Positions 28,988 through 38,068 of a stretch of DNA of 64,000 nucleotides are shown piece by piece (within the stretch, counting starts at the first letter, position 1; each line of letters starts with the position of its first letter). Source of the stretch: Sediminivirga luteola. GTDB lineage: Bacteria; Actinomycetota; Actinomycetes; Actinomycetales; Brevibacteriaceae. The position numbers were made by a program, and so were the translations under genes. Under the pieces are notes generated by a model. The model was not told the DNA's origin, searched no databases, and saw only the letters and a program-made list of their open reading frames with translations. The stretch lies in the NCBI RefSeq assembly GCF_014639315.1, contig NZ_BMFY01000003.1, forward strand, positions 186,001 through 250,000. Reading direction: 5' to 3'.

Positions 28988-30418
28988 ATGCCGGACCGGC
29001 GGATGGCCGTCATCGGCGGCGGGATCTCCGGGCTCACCGCGGCCCGGGATCTGCTCGGCCAGGGTGCCGGGGTGCACCTCTTCGAGGCGGGCCCGCGGTT
29101 CGGCGGGCTGATCCGCGGGACCACCCTTGGCGGCGTCCTGCCGGTGAGCGCCGACACCGGTGCCGAAGCCTCCCTGTTCCGGCGCCCGGAGACCGCGGCG
29201 CTGTGCCGGGAGCTGGGACTGGACCTTCAGCACCCTGATCCCTCGCAGCAGGCGCGCATCCTCAGCCGAGGCGGCTTCCATCCCGTTCCCGGCGGCGTGA
29301 TGGGGATCCCCGGCGATCCGGATCAGCTGGCCGGGTTGCTGGACGAGTCCGAGGTCGAGCGCGTCCGGGACGAACGCATCGTGCCGGTGCACGAGGACCT
29401 GACGGTGGGGGAGTTCCTCGCCGGCCGGTTCGGCGTCGCGCTGGTCGACCGCGTGGTGGATCCGCTGCTGGGCGGGGTGTACGCCGGCAGCGCCTGGGAC
29501 CTCTCCCTGCAGCAGACGGTCCCGGCGTTCTGGGAAGCCGCCCGGACCGGACGCAGCCTGATCGCGCTGGCAGCCGCGGCCAGCTCGCCCGGTGAGGGCA
29601 CTGCGGGCACCGACGGCGGCAGTTCTGCTCATCGCCGCACACCGGTCTTCATGGGCCTGCGCGGCGGCATGAGCCGGCTGGTCGCGGCCCTGGAGGAGGA
29701 TCTGCGCCACCGCGGAGCGCAGCTGCACCCGGATGCACCCGTCACGGCGCTGGAGCGCGCCGGGGAGGGGTGGACGCTGCGCACGCCTGCCGGCCCGGTC
29801 CCCGGATCGTTCGACGGCGTGATCCTGGCGCTGCCGGCCTGGGCGGCAGCGCCTCTGCTGCGCCCGCACGCCCGGGACGCCGCCGCTGCGCTGGACCGGC
29901 TCGAATGGTCGTCCCAGGCCGTGGTGACGGTGCTGCTTGAAGTCAGCACCCCGGCGGGCCTCCCGGAAGGCTCGGGCTTCCTGATCCCGGCGCTCGAGAC
30001 CCGTGTGATCAAGGCCGCCACCCACTCGTGCAGGAAATGGCCCTGGCTGGCGCAGGCGCTGCCGCCGTCGACGGCGCTGGTGCGGATGAGCATCGGCCGG
30101 CACCGGGACGAGCGGCTGCTGGGCCTGGACGACGACGAGCTGATGCGACGCGCCCTGGAGGACTACCGCCGCCTGACCGGCACGACCGCCGGCGTCCTCG
30201 CCTCGGAGGTCACGCGCTGGCAGCGCAGCCTGCCGCAGTACGCTCCCGGCCATGCCGGTCTCGTCGCCCGCGCGGAACGGGCGCTGCGCGCTGCCCCGGG
30301 ACTGGCGCTCGCCGGGTCGTCGTACGACGGTGTCGGCATCCCCGCCTGCATCGGCCGGGCACATCGTGCCGCCTCCGCGCTGGCGGGAGAACCAGCGGAC
30401 CGCCCGGCGGGACCATGA
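28988..30418 (+). CDS. hemY: Coproporphyrinogen III oxidase / protoporphyrinogen oxidase (HemY type)
   Basis: FAD-dependent, oxygen-using oxidase. With ChdC downstream its substrate is probably coproporphyrinogen III (cgoX). The 476 residues open with the dinucleotide-binding motif MAVIGGGISGLTAARDLLGQG...FEAGPRFGG. Later blocks are VDRVVDPLLGGVYAGSAWDLS, PVFMGLRGGMSRLV and the C-terminal FAD clamp LALAGSSYDGVGIPACI. It starts two bases after hemE. A 68-bp gap separates it from chdC. Confidence 0.93.
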   Translation: MPDRRMAVIGGGISGLTAARDLLGQGAGVHLFEAGPRFGGLIRGTTLGGVLPVSADTGAEASLFRRPETAALCRELGLDLQHPDPSQQARILSRGGFHPVPGGVMGIPGDPDQLAGLLDESEVERVRDERIVPVHEDLTVGEFLAGRFGVALVDRVVDPLLGGVYAGSAWDLSLQQTVPAFWEAARTGRSLIALAAAASSPGEGTAGTDGGSSAHRRTPVFMGLRGGMSRLVAALEEDLRHRGAQLHPDAPVTALERAGEGWTLRTPAGPVPGSFDGVILALPAWAAAPLLRPHARDAAAALDRLEWSSQAVVTVLLEVSTPAGLPEGSGFLIPALETRVIKAATHSCRKWPWLAQALPPSTALVRMSIGRHRDERLLGLDDDELMRRALEDYRRLTGTTAGVLASEVTRWQRSLPQYAPGHAGLVARAERALRAAPGLALAGSSYDGVGIPACIGRAHRAASALAGEPADRPAGP

Positions 30419-30486
30419 GGACAGCCGCCGCGTGCGCGGCGGAGCAGTGAGAAGACAGCAGCAGTGAAAGAAGGGAAGAGAAAGCC

Positions 30487-31206
30487 ATGACGACGTCCGG
30501 CTACACCAAGCCCAGTGACGACGAGATCGAGCGGATCAACGCCTCGGTCCACTACCTCGCCTACAGCGTGTTCAAGGTCAGCGCCCCGCTGACGGCAGGT
30601 CCCAAGAAGCTGGCACGGGAGGTGGAGTCCGCCCTGGGCGGCCTGGCGAAGGACGGCCTGGTGGTGCGCGGTGTCTACGACGTGGCGGGCCTGCGCGCCG
30701 ACGCCGACATCCTCGTCTGGTGGCACGCCCCCCAGGCGGAGACGGTTCAGGCGGCCTATCACGCCCTACTCGCCTCGGGCCTGGGCATCTCGCTGACTCC
30801 GGTGTGGTCCGCGATGGGCGTTCACCGGCCCGCCGAGTTCAACCGGTCCCATGTGCCGGCCTTCCTCACCGACGCCGAGCCGGGACGCTACCTGTGCGTG
30901 TACCCCTTCGTGCGGTCCTACGAGTGGTACCTGCTCCCCGATGACGAGCGCCGCACCCTGTTGCGCAACCACGGGCAGGCCGCTGCCGGATACGAGGACG
31001 TCAAGGCCAACACCGTGGCCGCCTTCGCTCTGGGCGACTACGAGTGGCTGCTGGCGTTCGAGGCCGAGGAGCTGCACCGGATCGTGGATCTGATGAGGGA
31101 TTTCCGGGCCACCGAGGCCCGCCGCCACGTGCGCGAGGAGATCCCGTTCTACACCGGCCGGCGCCGCGGCTGGGCAGAGCTCCTGGAGGCGTTCCCGCGG
31201 GCCTGA
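30487..31206 (+). CDS. hemQ: Coproheme decarboxylase (HemQ/ChdC, chlorite-dismutase fold)
   Basis: Last step of the coproporphyrin pathway: H2O2-dependent decarboxylation of coproheme to heme b. The 239 residues include the region YLCVYPFVRSYEWYLLPDDERRTLLRNHG, with the tyrosine of the YP...YEWY block, and FALGDYEWLLAFEAEELHRIVDLMRDFRATEARRHV near the C-terminus. A GGGAAGAGAAAG purine tract precedes the ATG. Together with hemE, hemY and the distant hemH it completes uroporphyrinogen-to-heme. A strong hairpin follows. Confidence 0.95.
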   Translation: MTTSGYTKPSDDEIERINASVHYLAYSVFKVSAPLTAGPKKLAREVESALGGLAKDGLVVRGVYDVAGLRADADILVWWHAPQAETVQAAYHALLASGLGISLTPVWSAMGVHRPAEFNRSHVPAFLTDAEPGRYLCVYPFVRSYEWYLLPDDERRTLLRNHGQAAAGYEDVKANTVAAFALGDYEWLLAFEAEELHRIVDLMRDFRATEARRHVREEIPFYTGRRRGWAELLEAFPRA

Positions 31207-31220
31207 AGCCTGACCGGACC

Positions 31221-31266
31221 ACGACGAAGGCGCCGATGCGTACCCGCGCACCGGCGCCTTCGTCGT
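31221..31266 (+). terminator. Terminator hairpin after the heme operon
   Basis: A 20-bp stem (31221-31240 against 31247-31266, one mismatch) around the loop TACCCG. It starts 15 bp after the hemQ stop. Confidence 0.85.
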
Positions 31267-31375
31267 GCGCAGCCCGGACGCTCCGCGATCATGCCAGTGC
31301 GAACTCACTCGCAATATTGTGTGTAAACATCTCATGACGTTGCTGTCTGACTGTTGCCCTCGGCGCGTTCTCGTG

Positions 31376-31425
31376 TTCGTATAGACGAAAGCGAATTCAG
31401 AATGTTAGCTGCGTCACACTGACGC
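31376..31425. promoter_or_regulatory. Inverted repeats upstream of the XRE-cupin regulator
   Basis: TTCGT-ATAG-ACGAA (31376-31389) overlaps a TATAGA hexamer (31380-31385). GCGTCA-CAC-TGACGC (31411-31425) lies 24 bp before the regulator start. Either could be an autoregulatory operator; assignment is by position only. The rest of 31267-31449 shows nothing else. Confidence 0.4.
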
Positions 31426-31449
31426 GGATCGTGCGGAGGGGCAGGGAAC

Positions 31450-32067
31450 GTGGCGGCAGGCGCATCCGGGCATCACCCCTCGGAGGGCGCCATCGGCGCG
31501 GCGGAGGCAGACGTCCTGACCGCAGCCGGGACGCAGGCAGTGCTCGGTGAGGCGATCCGGCAGCGACGCCGGGCCCGCGGGATGCGCCAGGGCGATCTGG
31601 CCGAGGCGGCCGGCCTGAGCGTCTCCTTCATCAGCCAGTTCGAACGGGGCCGCACCGACGCCAGCATCAATTCGCTCACCCGGATCTGCGCGGCGCTCGG
31701 GATCACCCTGGGCGCGCTGTTCCAGGACGGGCCCCGCGCCGTCGAGGTGCTCAAGGCCGAGGACGTCAAGGTCATCGATCTGGAGGGCGCCACCAAGCGC
31801 GTCTACACCTCCGCCGAGCTTCCCGGGGTGGACGTCTACACCGTCGACCTGCCGCCGGGCGGGTCCTCGGGGGCGAAGGCGTACACCCACGACGGGCAAC
31901 GAGAGCTGATCATCTGCCGCAGCGGATTCGTCGCGGTGGAGATCGATGAAAGGCAGTACCTGCTGCGGGCCCGCGACAGCATCGTCTTCCCGTCGGAGAC
32001 GATGCACCGGGTGGAGAACATCGGCACCGCCGATGCGGAGATCACCTGGGTCGTGAGGGACCTCTAG
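31450..32067 (+). CDS. XRE-family regulator with C-terminal cupin domain
   Basis: 205 residues. A Cro/C1-type helix-turn-helix (about residues 33-90: LGEAIRQRRRARGMRQGDLAEAAGLSVSFISQFERGRTDASINSLTRICAALG) is joined to a cupin sensor (about 130-203: YTVDLPPGGSSGAKAYTHDGQRELIICRSG...DSIVFPSETMHRVENIG). This is the layout of PuuR-type regulators of polyamine catabolism, in keeping with the transporter genes that follow 49 bp downstream. The ligand is inferred, not shown. The start is GTG, preceded by GGAGGGGCAGGGA. Confidence 0.87.
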   Translation: MAAGASGHHPSEGAIGAAEADVLTAAGTQAVLGEAIRQRRRARGMRQGDLAEAAGLSVSFISQFERGRTDASINSLTRICAALGITLGALFQDGPRAVEVLKAEDVKVIDLEGATKRVYTSAELPGVDVYTVDLPPGGSSGAKAYTHDGQRELIICRSGFVAVEIDERQYLLRARDSIVFPSETMHRVENIGTADAEITWVVRDL

Positions 32068-32116
32068 CGGGACGGTCACGAGGACCGGGGCTGCACACAC
32101 ACTGGGAGGACTGGAC

Positions 32117-33241
32117 ATGACGAACAGAACACACGGCTACTGGCGGCCGGCGGCGGTCGTCGCGGCAGGCGCGCTCCTGCTCAGCGGCTGCATGCAGGGC
32201 GGTGCCAGCGACGCGGAGGTCGACGAGTCGGTATTCGCCGACCCGGTCGTGGGAGAGGCGCCGGCCGACTCGCTCGACGGCGTCACCCTCACCTACGTCT
32301 CCTGGGGCGGCGAGTTCCAGAACGGGCAGATGGAAGCCTTCGGCAACCCGTTCGGCGAGGTCACCGGCGCGGAGATCCTCGACGACGGCCCCACCGACGC
32401 CGCCCAGCTGCGCGCCCAGGTGGAGTCGGGCAATGTGGCCTGGGACGTCGTGAACGCCAGCCCGATGCAGAACGCCGCCTACTGCGGCGAGCTGTACGAG
32501 GAGATCGACTGGGACCTCATCGACACCTCGCAGTTCCCCGAGGGCATGCCGCAGGGCGACTGCTACATCGCCTCGCTCGGCTATGTCTACGGGATGTTCT
32601 ACAACGCCGACACCTACGGCGATGACGCTCCGCAGAGCTGGGAGGACTTCTTCGACACCGAGCGCTTCCCCGGCACCCGCGCGATCGACGGCCGGCCCAC
32701 TCCCACCGCGGGCACCTACGAGGCAGCGCTGATCGCCGACGGCGTTCCCGAGGACGAGCTCTATCCGCTGGACCTGGAGCGCGCGGTCGCCAAGTGGGAC
32801 TCTATCTCCGACTCGCTGACCTACTGGAGCTCCGGTGCGGAGCAGACGCAGATGATCCAGGGCGGTCAGGCCGACATCGTCTTCGGCTGGAGCGGCCGGA
32901 TCTACGAGGCGAACCAGAGCGGCGCGAACTTCGTGCCGGTGTGGAACGAGGCGTTCCTGCAGGCGGACAGCTTCTCCATCGCCAAGGGCACCCAGAACCT
33001 CGCCGCGGCGCACGCCTTCATCAACTACGCCCTCGGCGCCGAGCAGCAGCAGACCATGGCCGAGCTGACCTCCTACTCGCCGGTGAACGTCAACTCCGAG
33101 CCCGACTTCAGCCCCGAGGCCCAGGAGTTCGACGTCTCCCGGCCCGAGGTGATCGAGCAGACCGCCGCTGCGGACGAGCAGTACTGGGGCGAGAACATGG
33201 AGGAGCTCAGCACGCGCTGGGACGAGTTCCTCAACAGCTGA
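32117..33241 (+). CDS. potD: Polyamine-type ABC transporter substrate-binding lipoprotein
   Basis: 374 residues with a lipoprotein signal (VVAAGALLLSGC, lipidated Cys near residue 25), then a type II periplasmic-binding fold with PotD/PotF-like features: LTYVSWGGEFQNGQMEAF, GYVYGMFYNADTYGDDAPQSWEDFFD, FGWSGRIYEANQSGANF and SFSIAKGTQNLAAAHAFINY. Tethered outside the membrane, it would deliver putrescine, spermidine or a related cation to the permeases encoded next. Substrate specificity cannot be read from the sequence; the XRE-cupin regulator and PuuB-like oxidase support a polyamine. Confidence 0.85.
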   Translation: MTNRTHGYWRPAAVVAAGALLLSGCMQGGASDAEVDESVFADPVVGEAPADSLDGVTLTYVSWGGEFQNGQMEAFGNPFGEVTGAEILDDGPTDAAQLRAQVESGNVAWDVVNASPMQNAAYCGELYEEIDWDLIDTSQFPEGMPQGDCYIASLGYVYGMFYNADTYGDDAPQSWEDFFDTERFPGTRAIDGRPTPTAGTYEAALIADGVPEDELYPLDLERAVAKWDSISDSLTYWSSGAEQTQMIQGGQADIVFGWSGRIYEANQSGANFVPVWNEAFLQADSFSIAKGTQNLAAAHAFINYALGAEQQQTMAELTSYSPVNVNSEPDFSPEAQEFDVSRPEVIEQTAAADEQYWGENMEELSTRWDEFLNS

Positions 33242-33277
33242 GCCCGTGCCGTCCATCCGAAGTGAGGAGGCTGGTCC

Positions 33278-34168
33278 ATGACCACCGCCACCCGCCCGGC
33301 CGGTTCCGGCGCGCCCCCGCGGGCGCGCCGGGGCCTGGGCCCCTACGGCATCCTGGTGCTGCCGGTGATCCTCATCGTCGTGCTGTGCTTCGTGGTGCCC
33401 ATGCTCACGGTGCTCGTGCGAGCGGTGACCGAGCCGGAGCCGGGCCTGCAGAACTTCGCCTGGCTGTTCGCCAGCGATCACACGCTCGCGCTGATCGGCC
33501 GCACCCTGCGGCTGGCCGGCGCGGCCACCCTCATCACGGCGCTCATCGGCTACCCCTACGCCTATGCCATGGCGACGGCCGGGCCCCGGGTGCAGGCCAT
33601 CATGCTGCTGGTCGTGCTGCTGCCGTTCTGGACGTCGATGATGGTGCGCACCTTCGCGTGGATCATCATCCTGCAGAACAACGGCGTGCTCAATGCGATG
33701 CTCACCGGCGTGGGACTGCCGCCGCAGTCGCTGCTCTACACCCAGACCGCGGTGCTGATCGGCATGTGCCAGGTGCTCATGCCGTTCATGGTGCTGCCGA
33801 TGGTGGCGGTGATGAGGTCGATCGACATGCGGATCCCGCTCGCGGCGCAGACCTTCGGCGCACCGCCGGTGAAGGCGTTCTTCACCGTGTACCTGCCGAT
33901 GTCCCTGCCAGGGGTGCTCTCCGGGGCGCTCATCGTGTTCATCCTGTCGCTGGGCTTCTACGTCACGCCGGCGCTGCTGGGCTCCCCGCGGGAGCAGATC
34001 CTGCCCAATGCGCTGTTCAACCAGATCGTCGACCTGCTCAACTGGGGCCAGGGCGGTGCGCTGGCGGTGGCGCTGCTGGTGACGGTCGGGCTCGCCTTCG
34101 TGCTGGTCTACCTCGTGACCCGGGCGCTCGGGCTGAAGGTCAACGTGGCGGGGGGAGCGCAGCTATGA
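33278..34168 (+). CDS. potB: Polyamine ABC transporter permease, PotB type
   Basis: 296 residues with six predicted helices and a binding-protein-dependent permease (EAA-like) loop near residues 185-205 (IDMRIPLAAQTFGAPPVKAFFTVYLPMSLPGV). The helix at residues 25-50 follows an Arg/Pro-rich cytoplasmic start. It is third in the operon; its stop overlaps the potC ATG (ATGA, 34165-34168). Confidence 0.88.
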   Translation: MTTATRPAGSGAPPRARRGLGPYGILVLPVILIVVLCFVVPMLTVLVRAVTEPEPGLQNFAWLFASDHTLALIGRTLRLAGAATLITALIGYPYAYAMATAGPRVQAIMLLVVLLPFWTSMMVRTFAWIIILQNNGVLNAMLTGVGLPPQSLLYTQTAVLIGMCQVLMPFMVLPMVAVMRSIDMRIPLAAQTFGAPPVKAFFTVYLPMSLPGVLSGALIVFILSLGFYVTPALLGSPREQILPNALFNQIVDLLNWGQGGALAVALLVTVGLAFVLVYLVTRALGLKVNVAGGAQL

Positions 34169-34950
34169 GGAAGTCCCGTATCGCGCTCTACGCGTTCTGC
34201 GTCCCGGTGGCGCTGTGGCTGGTGGCGCCCACCCTGGTGGTGATCCCGCTGAGCTTCACCGCGGACCGCTCACTGGCGTTCCCGCCCCGGGAGTTCTCCT
34301 GGCGCTGGTACGAGAGCTTCTTCTCCAGCTCGCAGTGGCTGGGAGGCCTGCTGAACTCGCTGCAGATCGGCCTGCTCGTCGCGATCATCGCGACGGTGCT
34401 GGGCACGCTCGCCGCCTATGGCCTCAGCCGGGTCTCCGGCTTCCGGAAGACTTTCTCCAACAGCCTGCTGGTGCTGCCGATGCTGGTGCCCTCGGTGATC
34501 TTCGGCGTCGGCCTTTACGCCCTGTTCCTGCGGATGGGCCTGGTCGGCACGCTGCCCGGCTTCTTGATCGCCCACACCATGCTGGCGCTGCCCTATGTGG
34601 TGGTGAACGTCGGCGCGGTGCTGGTCTCCTACGACCGGCAGCTGGAGCGCGCCGCGTGGATCTCCGGGGCCAGCAAGCCCAAGGCGTTCCTCACCGTGAC
34701 CGTCCCGGCGATCATGCCGGGTGTCGCCTCCGGGTTCCTCTTCGCGTTCATCACCTCGTTCGACGAGGTGATCGTGTCGATGTTCATCTCGAACCCCTAT
34801 CTGCAGACCCTTCCCGTGCGGATGTACTCCTCGCTGCAGCGCGAGGTCGATCCGACCATCGCCGCGGCGGCCTCGGTCATCATGACCATCACGACCGCCG
34901 CCGCCCTGATCGCGATCTTCGCCCGCACCCGACGAAAGGCCGATACATGA
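34165..34950 (+). CDS. potC: Polyamine ABC transporter permease, PotC type
   Basis: 261 residues and six helices, with the EAA loop around LERAAWISGASKPKAFLTVTVPAIMPGVASGFLFAFITSFDEVIVSMFIS. The FDEVIVS block is characteristic of PotC-type permeases. The ATG at 34165 overlaps the potB stop, and its own stop overlaps the potA start (ATGA at 34947-34950). The much longer open frame upstream is a shadow of potD and potB. Confidence 0.9.
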   Translation: MRKSRIALYAFCVPVALWLVAPTLVVIPLSFTADRSLAFPPREFSWRWYESFFSSSQWLGGLLNSLQIGLLVAIIATVLGTLAAYGLSRVSGFRKTFSNSLLVLPMLVPSVIFGVGLYALFLRMGLVGTLPGFLIAHTMLALPYVVVNVGAVLVSYDRQLERAAWISGASKPKAFLTVTVPAIMPGVASGFLFAFITSFDEVIVSMFISNPYLQTLPVRMYSSLQREVDPTIAAAASVIMTITTAAALIAIFARTRRKADT

Positions 34951-36068
34951 GCCCCGAGCACTCCGGCGATGTCACCGGTGCCGCGCTTCAGCTGCGCGGC
35001 GTGACTAAGCGCTTCGGGTCCTTCACCGCGATCGAGGACATCTCGCTGACGATCGAGCCCGGGGAGTTCGTCACCTTCCTGGGGCCTTCCGGCTCAGGCA
35101 AGACGACCACGCTGAACTGCATCGCCGGCTTCGAGGAGGTCACCGCGGGGGAGATCCTGCTGGGCGGGAACTCCCTGACCAGCCTGCCGATTCACAAGCG
35201 GAACCTGGGCATGGTGTTCCAGGGGTACGCCCTGTTCCCGCATATGACGGTGGAGAAGAACATCGCCTATCCGCTCAAGCAGCGCAAGCTGCCGCGGGCC
35301 GCCATCGCCCGGGACGTCGCGTTCGCGCTTGAGACCGTGGGACTGACGGAGTTCAAGGACCGCATGCCCACGCAGCTCTCCGGCGGCCAGCGGCAGCGCG
35401 TGGCGCTGGCCCGGGCGATCTGCTTCGGCCCGCCGCTGCTGCTGATGGACGAACCGCTGAGCGCGCTGGACAAGGCGCTGCGGGAACAGCTGCAGCTGGA
35501 GATCCGCCGCATCCACCGCGAGCTCGGCACCACGGTGGTGTTCGTGACCCATGACCAGGACGAGGCGCTCGCGCTGTCCGACCGGATCGTGGTGTTCGAC
35601 AAGGGCCGGATCGTGCAGATCGGCACGCCGCGCGAGCTCTACCAGAACCCGGAGAACGTCTTCGTCTCCGAGTTCGTGGGTGAATCGGTCATGATCGCCG
35701 GCAGCTACGCCGACGGCGAGTTCAGCACCGAGGCGGGGCGCTTCAGCACGGCTGCCGCCTCGAGTTCCCCGCAGTGGAGCGGCCCGGCGCAGATGATGAT
35801 CCGTCCCGAGCGGATCGGCATCGCCGGCGCGGAGGCCTCCGCGCCGGCGAGCGGGGACGGCTCCGGCGATGCCGTCCATTCGGTGCGGGGCGTCATCGAG
35901 GACATCACCTATGTCGGCAATGCGGTCAAGTACCGGGTCGGACTGCCCGGGGGCGGCGGGATCGTCCGCTCGCAGGACATCGGCGGCACGGTGGGGGACA
36001 TCGGCGCTCCCGTGCGGCTGAGCTGGAACCCCGCCGACGCCAGGATCCTGGCACGAGAGGACGCCTGA
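34947..36068 (+). CDS. potA: Polyamine ABC transporter ATP-binding protein
   Basis: 373 residues: Walker A GPSGSGKTTT, Q-loop MVFQGYALFPHMTV, signature LSGGQRQRVALARAI, Walker B LLLMDEPLSALD and switch VTHDQDEAL. A TOBE regulatory domain occupies the last ~110 residues (MMIRPERIGIAG... RGVIEDITYVGNAVKYRV). It powers import by the PotBC permease. Coupled to potC by an ATGA overlap; the next gene starts two bases after its stop. Confidence 0.92.
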   Translation: MSPEHSGDVTGAALQLRGVTKRFGSFTAIEDISLTIEPGEFVTFLGPSGSGKTTTLNCIAGFEEVTAGEILLGGNSLTSLPIHKRNLGMVFQGYALFPHMTVEKNIAYPLKQRKLPRAAIARDVAFALETVGLTEFKDRMPTQLSGGQRQRVALARAICFGPPLLLMDEPLSALDKALREQLQLEIRRIHRELGTTVVFVTHDQDEALALSDRIVVFDKGRIVQIGTPRELYQNPENVFVSEFVGESVMIAGSYADGEFSTEAGRFSTAAASSSPQWSGPAQMMIRPERIGIAGAEASAPASGDGSGDAVHSVRGVIEDITYVGNAVKYRVGLPGGGGIVRSQDIGGTVGDIGAPVRLSWNPADARILAREDA

Positions 36069-36070
36069 AC

Positions 36071-37471
36071 ATGACTGGAATGCCCAATGGCCACGGATCC
36101 TTCTGGCTCCACTCGGTGCCGGACCCGCGTGGGCCCCGCCCCGCCCTCGGGGAGGACCTGGACGCCGATGTCGTCATCGTCGGCGCCGGTCTCTCAGGGC
36201 TGTGGACCGCTTACTGGCACGCCCGCCGTGCACCCGGTTCCCGCATCGTCGTGCTGGAGCAGGAACGCGTCGGCTACGGCGCCTCGGGGCGCAACGGCGG
36301 CTGGCTCAGCGGCAAGACCGTGGGGCAGCGCCGCCGTCTGCTGGCCGCGGGGCACAGCGCGGCGGAGGCGCTGGCGATGGAACGCCGGGTGTTCGACGCG
36401 GTCCGGGAAGTGCCGGAGATCTTCGAGCGCGCCGGCAAGGACGTCGACGCCGTGCGTGGCGGGTGGATGCAGATCGCCCGTTCGGAGAGCGAACTGGCCA
36501 GGATGCGGGAGTACGTGCGCGCAGAACGCGCCTGGGGACTCGGCGAGGAGGACATCACCCTGCTCTCGGCGCAGGAGGCCGCGGGCCGGGTGAACGTGCC
36601 CGGGATCCGCGGGGCGGCTTACAGCCCGCACGCGGTCAGGCTGCACCCGGCGAAGCTGATGTACGCTCTGGCCGAGCTCTGCGAGGAGGCCGGCGTGCGG
36701 ATCTTCGAGCAGTCCAGGGCCGAGGAGATCGCCCCAGGCATGTGCCGCACGGCCGGCGGCAGCGTGCGGGCACCCGTGACGGTACTGGCCACGGAGGGGT
36801 ACACGGCGGCGCTGCCGGGCCGCAGACGTGAGCTGCTGCCGATGCTGTCCTCGATGGTGGTGACGGATCCCCTGAGCCCGGACCAGTGGGAGCGGATCGG
36901 CTGGGAGGCCGCGGAGTGCATGAGCGGCGCCCAGCACATGTACTTCTATGCCCAGCGCACCGCCGACGGGCGGATCGCCATGGGCGGCCGCGGCAAGCCC
37001 TACCGCTGGGGTTCGGCCCTGGACGAGGACGGCGCCCTCGACCCGCGCACGGTGGAACAGCTCTGCCGCACTCTGCAGGACCTCTTCCCGCAGGTGCGGC
37101 TGTCCTTCGCCCATTCCTGGTGCGGTGTGCTGGGCGTGACGCGAGACTGGTCGCCGTTCATCGACGTCCAGGCGCAGCACGGCGGAACACGCCTGGTCCG
37201 GCTGGGCGGCTATGCCGGGCAGGGCGTCACGGCGGCTTACCTGGCGGCGCGCACGGCCGCCGATCTCATCGCCGGGGAGGACACGGAACTGACCCGCTCC
37301 ACCTGGGTGCGGCCGCTGCCGCGCAGATGGGAACCGGAACCGCTGCGCTGGGCCGGCGCGAACGCCATCTACAAGCTGTACCGGATGGCCGATCACGCCG
37401 AACGCGGCCGCGGCGGCACGGCGACCTCGTCGTTCGCGCTCCTGGGCCACAAGCTCGCCGGCCGCTCCTAG
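36071..37471 (+). CDS. FAD-dependent amine oxidoreductase (PuuB/DAO family)
   Basis: 466 residues. The ADP-binding motif DADVVIVGAGLSGLWTAYWHARR (about residues 35-57) and GYGASGRNGGWLSGK match gamma-glutamylputrescine oxidase-like DAO-fold enzymes. The C-terminal WCGVLGVTRDWSPFI...GGYAGQGVTAAYLAARTAADL closes the FAD site. It sits two bases after potA, so imported polyamine or an amine derived from it is the likely substrate. PuuB proper needs gamma-glutamylated substrate and no glutamyl ligase (PuuA) is in the window, so a direct amine oxidase is also possible. ATG at 36071 preferred; a second in-frame ATG lies at 36080. Confidence 0.85.
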   Translation: MTGMPNGHGSFWLHSVPDPRGPRPALGEDLDADVVIVGAGLSGLWTAYWHARRAPGSRIVVLEQERVGYGASGRNGGWLSGKTVGQRRRLLAAGHSAAEALAMERRVFDAVREVPEIFERAGKDVDAVRGGWMQIARSESELARMREYVRAERAWGLGEEDITLLSAQEAAGRVNVPGIRGAAYSPHAVRLHPAKLMYALAELCEEAGVRIFEQSRAEEIAPGMCRTAGGSVRAPVTVLATEGYTAALPGRRRELLPMLSSMVVTDPLSPDQWERIGWEAAECMSGAQHMYFYAQRTADGRIAMGGRGKPYRWGSALDEDGALDPRTVEQLCRTLQDLFPQVRLSFAHSWCGVLGVTRDWSPFIDVQAQHGGTRLVRLGGYAGQGVTAAYLAARTAADLIAGEDTELTRSTWVRPLPRRWEPEPLRWAGANAIYKLYRMADHAERGRGGTATSSFALLGHKLAGRS

Positions 37472-37484
37472 CGGAAGCGTACGG

Positions 37485-37979
37485 TCAGTCCCCGGCAGGC
37501 TCCAGGTCCAGGCTGATGGAGTTGATGCAGTACCGCTGATCCGTCGGCGTGTCGTATCCCTCGCCGGCGAACACGTGGCCCAGATGGGAATCGCAGGTGG
37601 CGCAGCGCACCTCCACCCGCTCCATTCCCAGCGAGTCGTCACGCAGATAGCGGACCCGGTCCTCCGCGAGGGGCGCGTAGAAGGCGGGCCAGCCGCAGTG
37701 CGCCGGGAACTTCGTGGTGGAGCTGAACAGGGCGGCGCCGCAGGCCCGGCAGCGGTAGGTGCCGGCGGTGGTCGTCTCGGTGTATTCGCCCGTGTAGGGC
37801 CGCTCGGTGCCGGCTTCGCGCAGCACGTGGTATTCCTCGGGGCTCAGGCGCCGCCGCCAGTCGTCCTCGCTCAGGGCACGCGGATCGGGCAGCTCCGCTG
37901 AGCCGGCGGCACCGGTCGGCCCGGCGGGCTCGCCGGGGCGAGCGGGAACAGCACCGGGAACATCATGTGACGAGGTCAT
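37485..37979 (-). CDS. msrB: Peptide-methionine (R)-S-oxide reductase
   Basis: Repairs methionine-R-sulfoxide in oxidised proteins; cytoplasmic. The 164 residues have a Pro/Ala-rich start of ~30 residues. The SelR domain follows: [28 protein letters not shown], two zinc CxxC pairs (YRCRACG and [12 protein letters not shown]), [11 protein letters not shown] and the catalytic cysteine in [18 protein letters not shown] precedes the ATG at 37979. It converges on the FAD oxidase (13 bp between stops) and is divergent from the hydrolase at 38069. Confidence 0.95.
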   Translation of the reverse strand: MTSSHDVPGAVPARPGEPAGPTGAAGSAELPDPRALSEDDWRRRLSPEEYHVLREAGTERPYTGEYTETTTAGTYRCRACGAALFSSTTKFPAHCGWPAFYAPLAEDRVRYLRDDSLGMERVEVRCATCDSHLGHVFAGEGYDTPTDQRYCINSISLDLEPAGD

Positions 37980-38068
37980 GGGCTTCCTTCGCTGGCGGAC
38001 TTCACGCGGGTGTGGCTCGCGCTGGGGTGGGCGTACGGTGTTTGTACTGGGCTCTGCTGTGGTGAACA

